This document shows positions 52,653 through 61,383 of a DNA stretch of 64,000 nt, in pieces (positions within the stretch are counted from its first letter, which is position 1; each line of letters begins with the position of its first letter). The notes under the pieces were generated by a model that was not told where the DNA came from, did no database searches, and was given only the letters and a program-made list of their open reading frames with translations. The stretch covers positions 124,001 to 188,000 of the forward strand of contig DAONTI010000001.1 of assembly GCA_035411585.1 (NCBI GenBank). The letters run 5' to 3'. Source of the stretch: MWDV01 sp002070715. Its GTDB lineage: Bacteria; Verrucomicrobiota; Verrucomicrobiia; Limisphaerales; MWDV01. Both the position numbers and the translations under genes were made by a program.

Positions 52653-54761
52653 TCAGCTGCCCGCTTTTTCCAACGCGTCCAGCACGATGCCGGGCGTCAA
52701 GGCTTCCGGCAAAACCATCGGCGGTTGATCCGCTTGGCGGGGATAGACGAGAACCAAAGGCACGCCGGCGCGGTGAAATCGGTTTAATTCATCCGTAATC
52801 TCGGGCGGGAACCGGGTGTAATCCCCCAGCAACGTGACCGCGTTGATTGCTTTCAACTTCGCGCGCACGGAGGGCACTTCAATGGCGAGCTTTTTGTTCG
52901 CCTGACAGGTGAGACACCATTTCGCTGTGAAATCCACAAACACCGGACGCCCCGCCGCGCGCGCTTGAGCCACCGCTTCCGGGGTCCATCGCTCCCACGC
53001 GATGCCTTCCGAGGTCGAACTGCGCACGCCCGCTGCGGCCTCCGCCGACAACGGTTCGCGCCAGCGCAACTGGCCTTCCAACACAAAATAATAGGTGCCG
53101 CCCAGCAACCCCAAAATCACCAGCCACGCGAGGCCCCGCCGGCGCGCGCCGCGTTGGATCAAGCCGCCGTAAATCCAGGCCGCCAACGCCACGGCCACCA
53201 ATCCCAACCCCAACCACCAGGTGCGCTCGCCGTAATGCGCCTCCACCACGCTCAGCAGCCAGACCGCCGCCGCCAGCATCGGAAACCCCATCGCCACTTT
53301 GAAGCGTTCCATCCAGACGCCGGGCTTGGGTAAAAGGCGCAACCACGCGGGATGCAGACTGAGCGCCAAAGACGGCGCCGCCAATCCCAATCCCACAGTG
53401 AGCAACATCAACACAATCACCGCCGGCGGTTGGGCAAACGCAAATCCCAAGGCGGCGCCCAACAACGGCGCCGTGCAGGAGGTGGCCAGCACCGTGGCCA
53501 GGAGGCCGTTGAAAAAGGCGCCGGTGGCGCCGGGTTGCGACGAGAGTTCCGCCGCCCCGCTCATCGCGCGGCCACCCAACGTGATTTCAAACACGCCAAA
53601 CAAGTTCAGCGCCACGAGCGTCACCAGAATGGTGATGGCCACCAGGAAGTAAGGATTGCTGAACTGGAGGCCCCAGCCGACCTTGTTGCCCGCCGCTTGC
53701 AGGCCAATCACCAGTCCGGCGAGGACGAGAAAGGACGCGAGCACTCCCAGCGTATGCACGATGCCCAGCCAGCGCACCCGTCCCGGCGCTTCGCGCGCTT
53801 GGGCGACAAATCCTAAAATTTTCAAGGCGATGACCGGCAACACGCACGGCATCACGTTCAAAATCAACCCGCCCAGAAACGCGTAAAGCAGCATTAACCG
53901 CAACGGCGTGTCGGCATCGTCCCCCCTCCCCTGCCCGCCCGCGCCGATGGTGGCCCGGACTTCGTAGGTCCGCCGTTCTTCTCCGGACGAGGACACAATC
54001 AGTCCCTTTACCTCGTCCGGCCAATGGCCGTCAAAGATCCGCACCATTTTGCGGAGGCGAACGCGATCCGGGCTGACGGAAAGATGTTCAGAAGCGCCTT
54101 CCACCTCAAAGGTGTCGCCCGCTTCGGGAAAGAAATCGGCCTTGCCGTCCCCGGCGTGCGCGATCCACTCCAGCCAGAGTGGGCGCAAATCCCCCTGTGC
54201 CGGCCCTTCCCAATCCGCGCGCAGATTCAACGCCGTTCCCGGCTGGGGCAATTTACCGCGCCAAGTTTCAATGAGCTTGGCCTCGGCCGAGGGTTGGGTT
54301 GCCCCGGCCACCGTCAACGTCGCCGTCACCGTGGCATCTCCGGGCACGCACGACTCCTTGCATTCGAGCCACGACACTTTGGCGGTGATCTTGGCCGCGC
54401 CCTCGGGAGCGTCTTTCGCCAACGTCAGAGGCACCAACAACACAACTTCATCGTGATAAACGTAGGTGACGAGATCGTCGCTCCCGTATTTCTCCGGGGT
54501 CGGCCATTGCAAGTCGCCCGCCGTCCAGCCGGGCGGGAGCTGCCATTCAACCGCCGTCGGCATGCCGGAAGCCCCGGCATTTTTCCAATAGGTATGCCAG
54601 TCGGGATCCATCCGCAGATGAATCCCCGCCGTAATCGTATCGCCCGCCCGCGCCGGGTTCGCGTCCAAAACCAGGCGCGCCGTGGTGTGCGCGGCGGCAA
54701 GCGGCCCCAGGCTCGCCAGCAGAACGAGAGCGGCGGCTAAAATGGATTTCCGTAAATACAC
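52653..54761 (-). CDS. DsbD-like thiol:disulfide interchange protein
   Basis: The protein has 702 residues and a GTG start. A signal peptide (SILAAALVLLASLGPLAAAH) precedes a periplasmic N-terminal domain with Cys134 and Cys138 in LECKESCVPG. The membrane domain has about eight helices and the two conserved Cys in NVMPCVLPV and ATSCTAPLLG. The C-terminal thioredoxin domain carries KWCLTCQANKK. This is the complete three-part DsbD relay, which brings reducing power from cytoplasmic thioredoxin to periplasmic proteins such as cytochrome c maturation factors. It is 212 bp upstream of nothing on its strand but dnaE begins before its end region on the same strand; a shared operon is not shown. Confidence 0.9.
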   Translation of the reverse strand: MYLRKSILAAALVLLASLGPLAAAHTTARLVLDANPARAGDTITAGIHLRMDPDWHTYWKNAGASGMPTAVEWQLPPGWTAGDLQWPTPEKYGSDDLVTYVYHDEVVLLVPLTLAKDAPEGAAKITAKVSWLECKESCVPGDATVTATLTVAGATQPSAEAKLIETWRGKLPQPGTALNLRADWEGPAQGDLRPLWLEWIAHAGDGKADFFPEAGDTFEVEGASEHLSVSPDRVRLRKMVRIFDGHWPDEVKGLIVSSSGEERRTYEVRATIGAGGQGRGDDADTPLRLMLLYAFLGGLILNVMPCVLPVIALKILGFVAQAREAPGRVRWLGIVHTLGVLASFLVLAGLVIGLQAAGNKVGWGLQFSNPYFLVAITILVTLVALNLFGVFEITLGGRAMSGAAELSSQPGATGAFFNGLLATVLATSCTAPLLGAALGFAFAQPPAVIVLMLLTVGLGLAAPSLALSLHPAWLRLLPKPGVWMERFKVAMGFPMLAAAVWLLSVVEAHYGERTWWLGLGLVAVALAAWIYGGLIQRGARRRGLAWLVILGLLGGTYYFVLEGQLRWREPLSAEAAAGVRSSTSEGIAWERWTPEAVAQARAAGRPVFVDFTAKWCLTCQANKKLAIEVPSVRAKLKAINAVTLLGDYTRFPPEITDELNRFHRAGVPLVLVYPRQADQPPMVLPEALTPGIVLDALEKAGS

Positions 54762-54990
54762 AAGCTTATAGATGCCTCAAGCAGTCGAAATGTTGAAATT
54801 CTTTTTTGAGCCCGCCGGTTTGGAAGAGTCGGTTCGGCCGCGTTGTCAGTGTCGCCTTTCGCCTACCGACGACTCCGCCCCCCGCCGGCCATTTCCGTGT
54901 CCCGAGAGGGAGCTTGCGCATGGGCGTATCCCGCATAAAATACCGTCCGGGCTGTGGCGGATAACCAGCCCGGAACGGAAACAAAACCGC

Positions 54991-56139
54991 ATGACTTCGG
55001 CACTTTCCAATTTCGCCCGTCGCTTGCGCGTCCGCATTGAAAGCACGATGCGGGACGCGTCGGCGCCGGCTGTGACGGTAGCAGGAACGCCCGCGTCTCT
55101 TTTCCCGGACGACGAATTTGACGCGTGGGCGTTGGCCTTGTTCGCGGAACAATTTGCGTGCAACCCGTCGTATCATCGTATTTGCGTCGCCGCTGGAAAA
55201 ACTCCCGGCACCGTGGAACATTGGACGCAGATTCCCACCGTGCCCACCACGGCTTTCAAGGAATTTGATCTAACCTGCCTGCCTGCGGATAAACGCGAGG
55301 TGGTCTTTCATTCCAGCGGCACCACCCGGCAATCGCCCAGCCGGCATTTTCATCACGCCGAGTCGCTGGCGGTTTATGAAACGTCGCTTTGGACGGAATT
55401 CACGCGCCGGGTCCTGCCCGGGGAATCAGAAGAGGTGGCCGACTTTCAACTGGCGCTCTTAACCCCGCCGCCGGCGCAAGCGCCGCACTCGTCATTGGTT
55501 CACATGTGCGAAACGGTGCGCCGTCGAATGGGCGCGCCGGAAACCAGCTATCTGGGATGTGTCCATCCAGAGGGCGGATGGACATTGAATTACGAACAAA
55601 CCTGTTCCCGGCTGGCAGCGGCATGTATGGCCGCGCAACCGGTCTTGCTGCTGGGCACGGGGTTTTCGCTGGTACATCTGCTGGATCATCTCGCAAGCCG
55701 GGGACAACGGCTGTCCCTTCCGCCCGGATCCCGCGTGATGGAAACCGGCGGTTACAAGGGCCGTTCCCGCACGCTCACCCAGGCGGAACTCCACGCGCTG
55801 ATTACCGCCCGTCTCGGCGTTCCGCCGGCACAGATCGTTTGCGAATACGGCATGAGCGAGTTGAGTTCCCAGGCTTACGCCGCCGAGACGCAAACCGGAC
55901 CACGCGAATTCCTTTTTGCCCCGTGGGCCCGCGCGCGGATCATCTCCCCGGAAACCGGACAGGAAGTGCGCCTGGGGGAAACCGGTTTGATTCAGGTGTT
56001 TGATCTGGCCAATGTTTTTTCCGTGATGGCAATTCAGACCGAAGACTTGGGCGTACGCCAGGCCGCGGGATTCGTATTGGCCGGGCGCGCCGCGCAGGCC
56101 GAACCCCGCGGGTGTTCGCTCTTGCCAACCCCACCATGA
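54991..56139 (+). CDS. LuxE-like acyl-protein synthetase
   Basis: The protein has 382 residues from the ATG at 54991; the frame is open 73 codons further but without domain character. It is an adenylating enzyme of the LuxE/PaaK type. VVFHSSGTTRQSPSRHFHH is the nucleotide loop, VMETGGYKGRSR and YGMSELSSQAY are core motifs, and IQTEDLGV is the conserved Asp region. Cys375 in RGCSLLP near the C-terminus fits the acylated Cys of LuxE. LuxE activates fatty acids with ATP and passes the acyl group to LuxC. Its stop overlaps the MFS gene by 4 bp, and a LuxC-like gene follows, so the pair should form a fatty-acid reductase. Confidence 0.85.
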   Translation: MTSALSNFARRLRVRIESTMRDASAPAVTVAGTPASLFPDDEFDAWALALFAEQFACNPSYHRICVAAGKTPGTVEHWTQIPTVPTTAFKEFDLTCLPADKREVVFHSSGTTRQSPSRHFHHAESLAVYETSLWTEFTRRVLPGESEEVADFQLALLTPPPAQAPHSSLVHMCETVRRRMGAPETSYLGCVHPEGGWTLNYEQTCSRLAAACMAAQPVLLLGTGFSLVHLLDHLASRGQRLSLPPGSRVMETGGYKGRSRTLTQAELHALITARLGVPPAQIVCEYGMSELSSQAYAAETQTGPREFLFAPWARARIISPETGQEVRLGETGLIQVFDLANVFSVMAIQTEDLGVRQAAGFVLAGRAAQAEPRGCSLLPTPP

Positions 56140-57410
56140 GCGCCGATGCCCGCCACAAAACGCGCACGCTCTGGCTCGTGGGGGTGCTGCATGCTTTCAC
56201 CCATGTCTATCATGTGGCGCTCATCCCGTTGTATTTGCTGATCCAACGCGATTTTGGATTCGCCGGAGTGGGCCAGGCCACGTCTCTCGTCACCGTGTTG
56301 ATGGTGGCCTATTTTCTGCCCAGTTACGGGTTGGGTGTGCTGGCGGACCGTTGGAACCGGCGCAAGCTACTCGGCTGGGGACTGGCGATCAACGGTATGG
56401 GATTCGTGGCGTTGGCGTTCTCCCCCAATTATGCCTGTGCCGTGGCGTCGGTGGTCATCGCGGGCTTCGGCGGCAGTTTTTATCACCCCGCGGCCACCGC
56501 CCTGGTAGCGCGGCTTTATCCGGTCAACACCGGGAGGGCTCTGGGACTACTCGGCATCGGCGCGAGCGTTGGTTTTTTCAGCGGCCCGTTGTTGGCTGGC
56601 TGGCGGGCGGGGGCGTTGGAAGCGGCGCGCGGCGCCGCCGCCTGGCGCGCGCCGGTGTTGGAATTGGGATTGGCGGGGCTTCTCGTGGCGGCAGTGTTCG
56701 CGTGGTTGGCCGAGGACGAACCCACCCCGTCCGTCGCGATAAAACCCCGTCCCCGCCCCACCCGGCTTTTCCCCACCACCGCGCTGTGGCTGTGGTTTCT
56801 CGCCGCGGCGCTGGCGTTCAGCCTACGCGACTTTGCGGGCACCAGCGTCGGCAGTTTAAGTTCCCTGTTTCTTCAGAAAGCGCACGGATTCGACACCCGC
56901 TGGGGCGGGCTGGCTTTGAGCGGTCTGTTCCTCGCGGGCGTGGTCAGCAATCCGCTGTTCGGCCATCTCAGCGACCGGGGCCGCAAACGCTGGTTCACCG
57001 GCATCATGCTGGTCTCAGCCGGCCTGGTGACGCTCTTCCCCCATTTGCCCGCGGGGTGGGCGATTCCCGCACTCGTCGCCTACGGTTTTTTCTTCAACGC
57101 CAACTATCCCATCATCGAGGCGGAACTGATGCAATCCGTGCCCGATGCTGTTCGTGGGCGCGTGTTCGGCCTCTTCATGACCGTGGGCGGATTCACCGGG
57201 AATCTTTCCCACTGGCTGATCGGCGACGCGGTGCGGCGCATGGGCGATGCGGCCCACGTTCCCGCCAGTTACACCCAACTCTATCTGGCGCTGGCCGTCC
57301 TGATGCTCGCCGCGTTGCTGGGATTGCCTTGTTTGCACGCCCTCCGCAAACGCGAGGGGCTCGCCGCGCCGACGGACACGGGCTCCGGTTTTCCTTCTTC
57401 TTCACTATGA
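56136..57410 (+). CDS. MFS transporter
   Basis: The protein has 424 residues and about twelve membrane helices. The cytoplasmic loop after helix 2 has LADRWNRRKLLGW, a form of the MFS motif A, and GHLSDRGRKRW is its counterpart in the second half. HAFTHVYHVALIPLYLL opens the first helix, as in the fosmidomycin-resistance-like exporters. The gene overlaps both neighbours by 4 bp (ATGA at 56136 and 57407), so it is translated together with LuxE- and LuxC-like enzymes. It may export the aldehyde, alcohol or a product made from it; this is inferred from position. Confidence 0.85.
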   Translation: MSADARHKTRTLWLVGVLHAFTHVYHVALIPLYLLIQRDFGFAGVGQATSLVTVLMVAYFLPSYGLGVLADRWNRRKLLGWGLAINGMGFVALAFSPNYACAVASVVIAGFGGSFYHPAATALVARLYPVNTGRALGLLGIGASVGFFSGPLLAGWRAGALEAARGAAAWRAPVLELGLAGLLVAAVFAWLAEDEPTPSVAIKPRPRPTRLFPTTALWLWFLAAALAFSLRDFAGTSVGSLSSLFLQKAHGFDTRWGGLALSGLFLAGVVSNPLFGHLSDRGRKRWFTGIMLVSAGLVTLFPHLPAGWAIPALVAYGFFFNANYPIIEAELMQSVPDAVRGRVFGLFMTVGGFTGNLSHWLIGDAVRRMGDAAHVPASYTQLYLALAVLMLAALLGLPCLHALRKREGLAAPTDTGSGFPSSSL

Positions 57411-58768
57411 CGCTGCCTGCTTATTTCCTCGCCGATCTGCCGCCCGACGCGGAGTTGACCGCGCAACTCATTGTCGAAGCCAGCCAGACTTTGAAACGCA
57501 ACCGGGCGCGTTACCTGGCCGACCGATCCACCGCGCAACTGGTTGCTCTGCTCGACCGGGTCGGCCGCGACTGGCTCGATCCCGGGTATCCGCTGCGGCA
57601 GTTGGCGCTGGCGGAAGGGCCGAACGCCCTCGGGTTCTCGCGGGAAACCCTGGCGACCGGGTTGGACGATTTTTTCCGGCAATTGACGGCGGAGAATCTC
57701 CACCGGTTACTGCGGCAGGACCTGGGCGCTGCGGAAGCATTGGATCATCCCGTGGTCCTGGATTCCACCGGCGAACCCCGGCGACGGACGTTGGCGGTGG
57801 GCCCGGAATTTCTGGTTCACATCGCCGCCGGCAATCTGCCGAATCCCACCCTGACCAGCATGGTGCTGGGCTTGCTGACCCGCGCGGCTCAATTCGTCAA
57901 ATGCGCCACTGGCACCGCCCTGTTGCCGCAGTTGTTTGCCCATTCGCTGTATGCCGCCGACGCCAAACTGGGCGCGTGCCTGGAAGTGGCCGTCTGGCCC
58001 GGCGGCTGTGCCCGGCTGGAAACACCGTTGTTTGCCGCGGCGGATTGCCTCACCGCCACCGGCAGCGATGCCACCCTCGCCGCACTGCGCGCGCAATTAT
58101 CCCCGGCCACCCGCTTCCTGGGCTATGGCCATCGGGTGAGTTTCGCCTGTGTGGCGGGCGATGCGTTGACCGGCGGGCGCGCGCGACAACTGGCCCGCGC
58201 GGCGGCGGTGGATGTGGCGGCATGGGATCAACTGGGCTGTCTTTCGCCCCAAGTGATTTATGTCACCCAGGGCAACGGGTTGGCGGCGGATCAATTTGCC
58301 GAACTGCTGGCGGAGGAACTTGCCGCCCGGGAACAAACCCACCCGCGCGGACGACTCCCCACCGACCTGGCGGCCACGCTGGCTTCGCGGCGCGCCTTTT
58401 ACGCCGTGCGCGCGGCCCACTCCGGCGACACACGCGTCTGGCAAAGCCCTGAATCCACCGCTTGGACGGTGGTTTACGAAGCCGATCCGCAATTTCAATC
58501 GTCCTGCGGGTATCGGTGGGTTTATGTGAAACCGGCGCCCGACCTGACCGCCGTATTGCACGGCGCGGATGCCGTACGGGGACAGATCTCCACTGTCGGC
58601 CTGGCCGCGCCCGAAGAGCAGGCCGCGGCCTGGATGACCACCCTCGCCCGCTGGGGCGTGTCCCGGGTCTGTCCCTTGGGCCGGATGCAACAACCGCCAC
58701 TCACCTGGCGGCATGATGGGCGCCCCGCTTTGGGGGAACTGATAACTTGGACCGATTGGGAAGATTAA
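57407..58768 (+). CDS. LuxC-like acyl-CoA/acyl-protein reductase
   Basis: The protein has 453 residues from the ATG at 57407; the same frame is open far upstream inside the MFS gene, but the LuxC fold starts here and the overlap is ATGA. The aldehyde-dehydrogenase-like core shows VHIAAGNLPNPTLTSM, RFLGYGHRVSFACV and the catalytic Cys278 in WDQLGCLSPQVIY, matching the active Cys of LuxC. The family reduces an acyl thioester to a fatty aldehyde with NADPH. With the LuxE-like protein it can make aldehydes from free fatty acids. No luciferase (luxA/luxB) is in the window, so light production is not implied. Confidence 0.87.
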   Translation: MTLPAYFLADLPPDAELTAQLIVEASQTLKRNRARYLADRSTAQLVALLDRVGRDWLDPGYPLRQLALAEGPNALGFSRETLATGLDDFFRQLTAENLHRLLRQDLGAAEALDHPVVLDSTGEPRRRTLAVGPEFLVHIAAGNLPNPTLTSMVLGLLTRAAQFVKCATGTALLPQLFAHSLYAADAKLGACLEVAVWPGGCARLETPLFAAADCLTATGSDATLAALRAQLSPATRFLGYGHRVSFACVAGDALTGGRARQLARAAAVDVAAWDQLGCLSPQVIYVTQGNGLAADQFAELLAEELAAREQTHPRGRLPTDLAATLASRRAFYAVRAAHSGDTRVWQSPESTAWTVVYEADPQFQSSCGYRWVYVKPAPDLTAVLHGADAVRGQISTVGLAAPEEQAAAWMTTLARWGVSRVCPLGRMQQPPLTWRHDGRPALGELITWTDWED

Positions 58769-58916
58769 CGGATGGCCAGCAACCAGCATTCACCATGATG
58801 GCATCCATCAAACGGCAATCGTCTGTTTACCGAAAGGCGCGGGCGCACAAAAACTCCCGCACCGCCCGTTGTCCGACACCGCCCGGCCAAGGCCTCATCC
58901 ACAGAGGAGACAATTT

Positions 58917-59279
58917 ATGAAGATGGAATTACGGAAAACGTTTCAGTTTGAGGCCGCGCATCTGCTGCCGCGATTGCCCAAGTCGCACAAATGCCGGCGG
59001 CTGCACGGACACAGCTTCAAAGTGGACATCGTGATCACCGGCCCGTGCGATCCCAAGCTGGGTTGGGTGATGGATTATGCCGATATTTCAGCGGCTTTTC
59101 GCCCGTTGTGGGCCCGGCTCGACCATCGTTATCTCAACGAAATTCCCGGCTTGGAAAACCCCACCAGCGAAGCCATCGCGGCGTGGATTTGGCGGCGGCT
59201 CAAACCCCGGCTGCCGCAACTCAGCGAAATTGTCGTGGCCGAAACCTGCACCGCGCGCTGCGTGTATCGGGGAGAATAG
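58917..59279 (+). CDS. queD: 6-carboxy-5,6,7,8-tetrahydropterin synthase
   Basis: The protein has 120 residues from the ATG at 58917, which follows a strong ribosome-binding site (GAGGAGA); an upstream start at 58869 is not supported. The enzyme converts dihydroneopterin triphosphate in the queuosine pathway. FQFEAAHLLP supplies one zinc His, KCRRLHGHSF carries the catalytic Cys and the other two zinc His, LDHRYLNE and PTSEAIA follow, and the Glu of VVAETCTARC ends the site. No other queuosine gene is nearby. Members of this family that make sepiapterin-related products exist, but the sequence fits QueD. Confidence 0.9.
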   Translation: MKMELRKTFQFEAAHLLPRLPKSHKCRRLHGHSFKVDIVITGPCDPKLGWVMDYADISAAFRPLWARLDHRYLNEIPGLENPTSEAIAAWIWRRLKPRLPQLSEIVVAETCTARCVYRGE

Positions 59280-59336
59280 AACCGGACCGTAAAAAAGATG
59301 GGTGCGCGGGAAACGTACCCTCCCTTGAACGACCTC

Positions 59337-59368
59337 ACCGTCCGGCGAATGGAAGGAGCGGTTTTTTT
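59337..59368 (+). terminator. Possible terminator after queD
   Basis: ACCGTCC at 59337-59343 can pair with GGAGCGGT at 59355-59362 with a one-base bulge, followed by seven T to 59368. It lies about 60 bp after the queD stop and before the convergent pseudopilin gene. Confidence 0.4.
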
Positions 59369-59392
59369 GGCAAACGCCCTACTCGTTCCACT

Positions 59393-60124
59393 TTACCACA
59401 ATCCCCAATACAAGATGTACGAGGACGCGTAGTTGGTTTTCATCTGCCGCGCATTGCGCCACTGGACCGAGCCATCCAGGCAACCGACATTGCCGCCAAC
59501 CGCCCCCACCTGCAGGGGGGTGGTGCTCGCCCGGGTGAAAGTGGCGCCATTGACCTGAAACGGCCCGCTCTTGCAATGCGGCGCCATGGTCAGGGTGTCA
59601 CCCCAGTGATTCGCATCGGCCAGGATGTAATTGGTGCCGGCCTCGCTGGTCTTGGCGGGAGAATGCCACCATTCCCGCGCTCCCACCGCCCAACCCGTCA
59701 TGTTAGCGTCGCCCAGATAATTGTACCCGACCAAGTAGCCCCACCGGCCGTCATAACGCGGCTGGGTGCCAAACGTGAAATTGGGGCAATCCATGACCCG
59801 CACGTTGCCCGAATACAGGACCATGTTGGTGTAGCTCGCGCTGGCAATGCGCAGAGAATGCCATTGACCGTTGTTGTCGCGTCCCGTGGGCACGCGGTCT
59901 TGAAAGTCGTTGCCATAAATATGCACGGTCAACGCCGCCTGGCGCATGTTGCTCTTGCAGGAAACACGCCTGGCTTTTTCCTTGGCCGAAGACAGGGCGG
60001 GCAAGAGCATCGCCGCGAGGATGGCGATAATGGCAATGACCACGAGCAGTTCGATGAGGGTAAAGGCGCGCCCGGCCCCGGTGCCGTCGCCCGGCCGGTC
60101 CGCCGATAGGATTGGCTTCATCAT
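59393..60124 (-). CDS. Large pseudopilin-like protein (prepilin N-terminal motif)
   Basis: The protein has 243 residues from the ATG at 60124, with a second ATG directly after it. The frame extends 38 codons upstream as an Arg-rich, featureless stretch that is not used. The prepilin site is GRA^FTLIELLVVIAIIAILAAMLLPALSSAKEKA, with Glu+5, although the residue at -1 is Ala instead of Gly. The C-terminal domain ends with GGNVGCLDGSVQWRNA, the DG turn of the family; the usual upstream His of the H-X9-DG motif is absent. Members are very numerous in this phylum and their role is not settled. It is divergent from the PEP-CTERM gene. Confidence 0.82.
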   Translation of the reverse strand: MMKPILSADRPGDGTGAGRAFTLIELLVVIAIIAILAAMLLPALSSAKEKARRVSCKSNMRQAALTVHIYGNDFQDRVPTGRDNNGQWHSLRIASASYTNMVLYSGNVRVMDCPNFTFGTQPRYDGRWGYLVGYNYLGDANMTGWAVGAREWWHSPAKTSEAGTNYILADANHWGDTLTMAPHCKSGPFQVNGATFTRASTTPLQVGAVGGNVGCLDGSVQWRNARQMKTNYASSYILYWGLW

Positions 60125-60406
60125 AGCGCCACTATTCTGCCGCCGCCCGCGAAGCGCAATCCAAAAAAAAATGGCGGGAAAACACCGCCGGATGGCCGCC
60201 GGCACTCGTCTCCGCCGCCGGAAATTGGCGACCCGCAAAATCTCGGCTTCCTTGCCGGTTGCCCGGGGTTTACGACCGGAAATAAAGATTCAGATTTGCA
60301 TAAAAAAAGCTTGCCATGTCCGGGGCAAATGAATTAAGAAACTCCCAGTCGGTTGTTTTGGGCGCGTCGCAGGAGCCGATGCGCGAATGAAAGAATGACT
60401 GGAATC

Positions 60407-61327
60407 ATGAAAAAAAACCTAGTGAAAAATAATCTCCTTGGCCGGCGCCACCCGTTTTCCTGTGGGCTGATTGCCGCGTTCGCCTTGGGCGCGTTCGTCA
60501 CGCACGGCTTCGCCGCCGCGTACATGTGGAATTTTGACGCCGGCGATCTGACCGCGGCCTATGGCAACGGCGAGCTGGTTTACTTCCATGCCGACACAGA
60601 GGGAGTGACCGGGTTCGGCAGCACCGGAGGCGCCATCCCCAACATCAACGGCCAAACGGCCAATTACATGTACGTTCCCGCGTTTGGCCCGACCAATTTC
60701 GGGTACCAACTCTGGCTGCATGATTCGGGCCCCAATGGCGGGGATCCGGACTATATCCGGCAATACACCATCATCTTCGACGTTTACGTTCCCGAACCAC
60801 TGAACTGGCTGCCGTTCTTTAACACCAACCCTTGGAACAAGAACGATGCCGAATTCTATCTCCGAAACAACGGGTCCATCGGCCTCGATCCGGGGGCGGG
60901 GGGTAATACTGGCACGGGCTATTCGCCCGGCGGGGTCGTCGCTGCGAACACTTGGCACCGGATTGCCTTTGCGGCGGACTTTGAAGCCGGGACGGTGGCG
61001 TACTATGTGGATGGACAACAGGTCCATTACAAAGACAACTTGACTGCCGCCGTGCGCTCGAAATACAGCCTGTATTCAAACGTACCAGATAATGAGGGAG
61101 AAGACCCCTATCCCTCGTTCGCACTGTTTAATAACAACTACCCCAACCAATACAAACATGAGCTTTATGTGAACAGCATCGCCGTGGCGGACTGGACGCT
61201 TTCCCTGGAGGACATGGCCGGCTTGGGCGGGGCGAATGCGGCGGGTATTTTAATTCCTGAACCCTCGTCGCTGGCGCTCGCGGCGTTGGGATTGGTGACC
61301 CTCCTCGGTTTCCGGCGCCAGCGGTAA
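60407..61327 (+). CDS. PEP-CTERM protein with LamG-like domain
   Basis: The protein has 306 residues from the ATG at 60407. A basic start is followed by a signal peptide (CGLIAAFALGAFVTHGFAA). Residues about 30-270 look like a concanavalin A/LamG-like beta sandwich (YTIIFDVYVPEPLNW, WHRIAFAADFEAGTVAYYVDGQQV). The end is a PEP-CTERM sorting tag: IPEPSSLALAALGLVTLL, then FRRQR. Such proteins are cut and anchored by exosortase, which must be encoded elsewhere. They are usually surface or extracellular polymer-linked proteins. A terminator follows about 28 bp after the stop, so it is a single-gene unit. Confidence 0.85.
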   Translation: MKKNLVKNNLLGRRHPFSCGLIAAFALGAFVTHGFAAAYMWNFDAGDLTAAYGNGELVYFHADTEGVTGFGSTGGAIPNINGQTANYMYVPAFGPTNFGYQLWLHDSGPNGGDPDYIRQYTIIFDVYVPEPLNWLPFFNTNPWNKNDAEFYLRNNGSIGLDPGAGGNTGTGYSPGGVVAANTWHRIAFAADFEAGTVAYYVDGQQVHYKDNLTAAVRSKYSLYSNVPDNEGEDPYPSFALFNNNYPNQYKHELYVNSIAVADWTLSLEDMAGLGGANAAGILIPEPSSLALAALGLVTLLGFRRQR

Positions 61328-61355
61328 ACCGGTTGGTTCCCGGTATATGCTTCAA

Positions 61356-61383
61356 AAACGGGCTCTGACCGGGCCCGTTTTTT
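61356..61383 (+). terminator. Rho-independent terminator after the PEP-CTERM gene
   Basis: AAACGGGC at 61356-61363 pairs with GCCCGTTT at 61373-61380 over a 9-base loop, and the T run continues to 61383. It is well placed after the stop at 61327. Confidence 0.8.

Noticed and set aside
56351..57406. Upstream extension of the LuxC-like frame through the MFS gene (352 codons)
   Set aside because: The extension is the MFS gene read in another frame; the LuxC-like protein starts at the ATGA overlap at 57407.
54991..58768. Bioluminescence operon
   Set aside because: LuxC- and LuxE-like genes are present but luxA, luxB and luxD are not, and an MFS gene sits between them.
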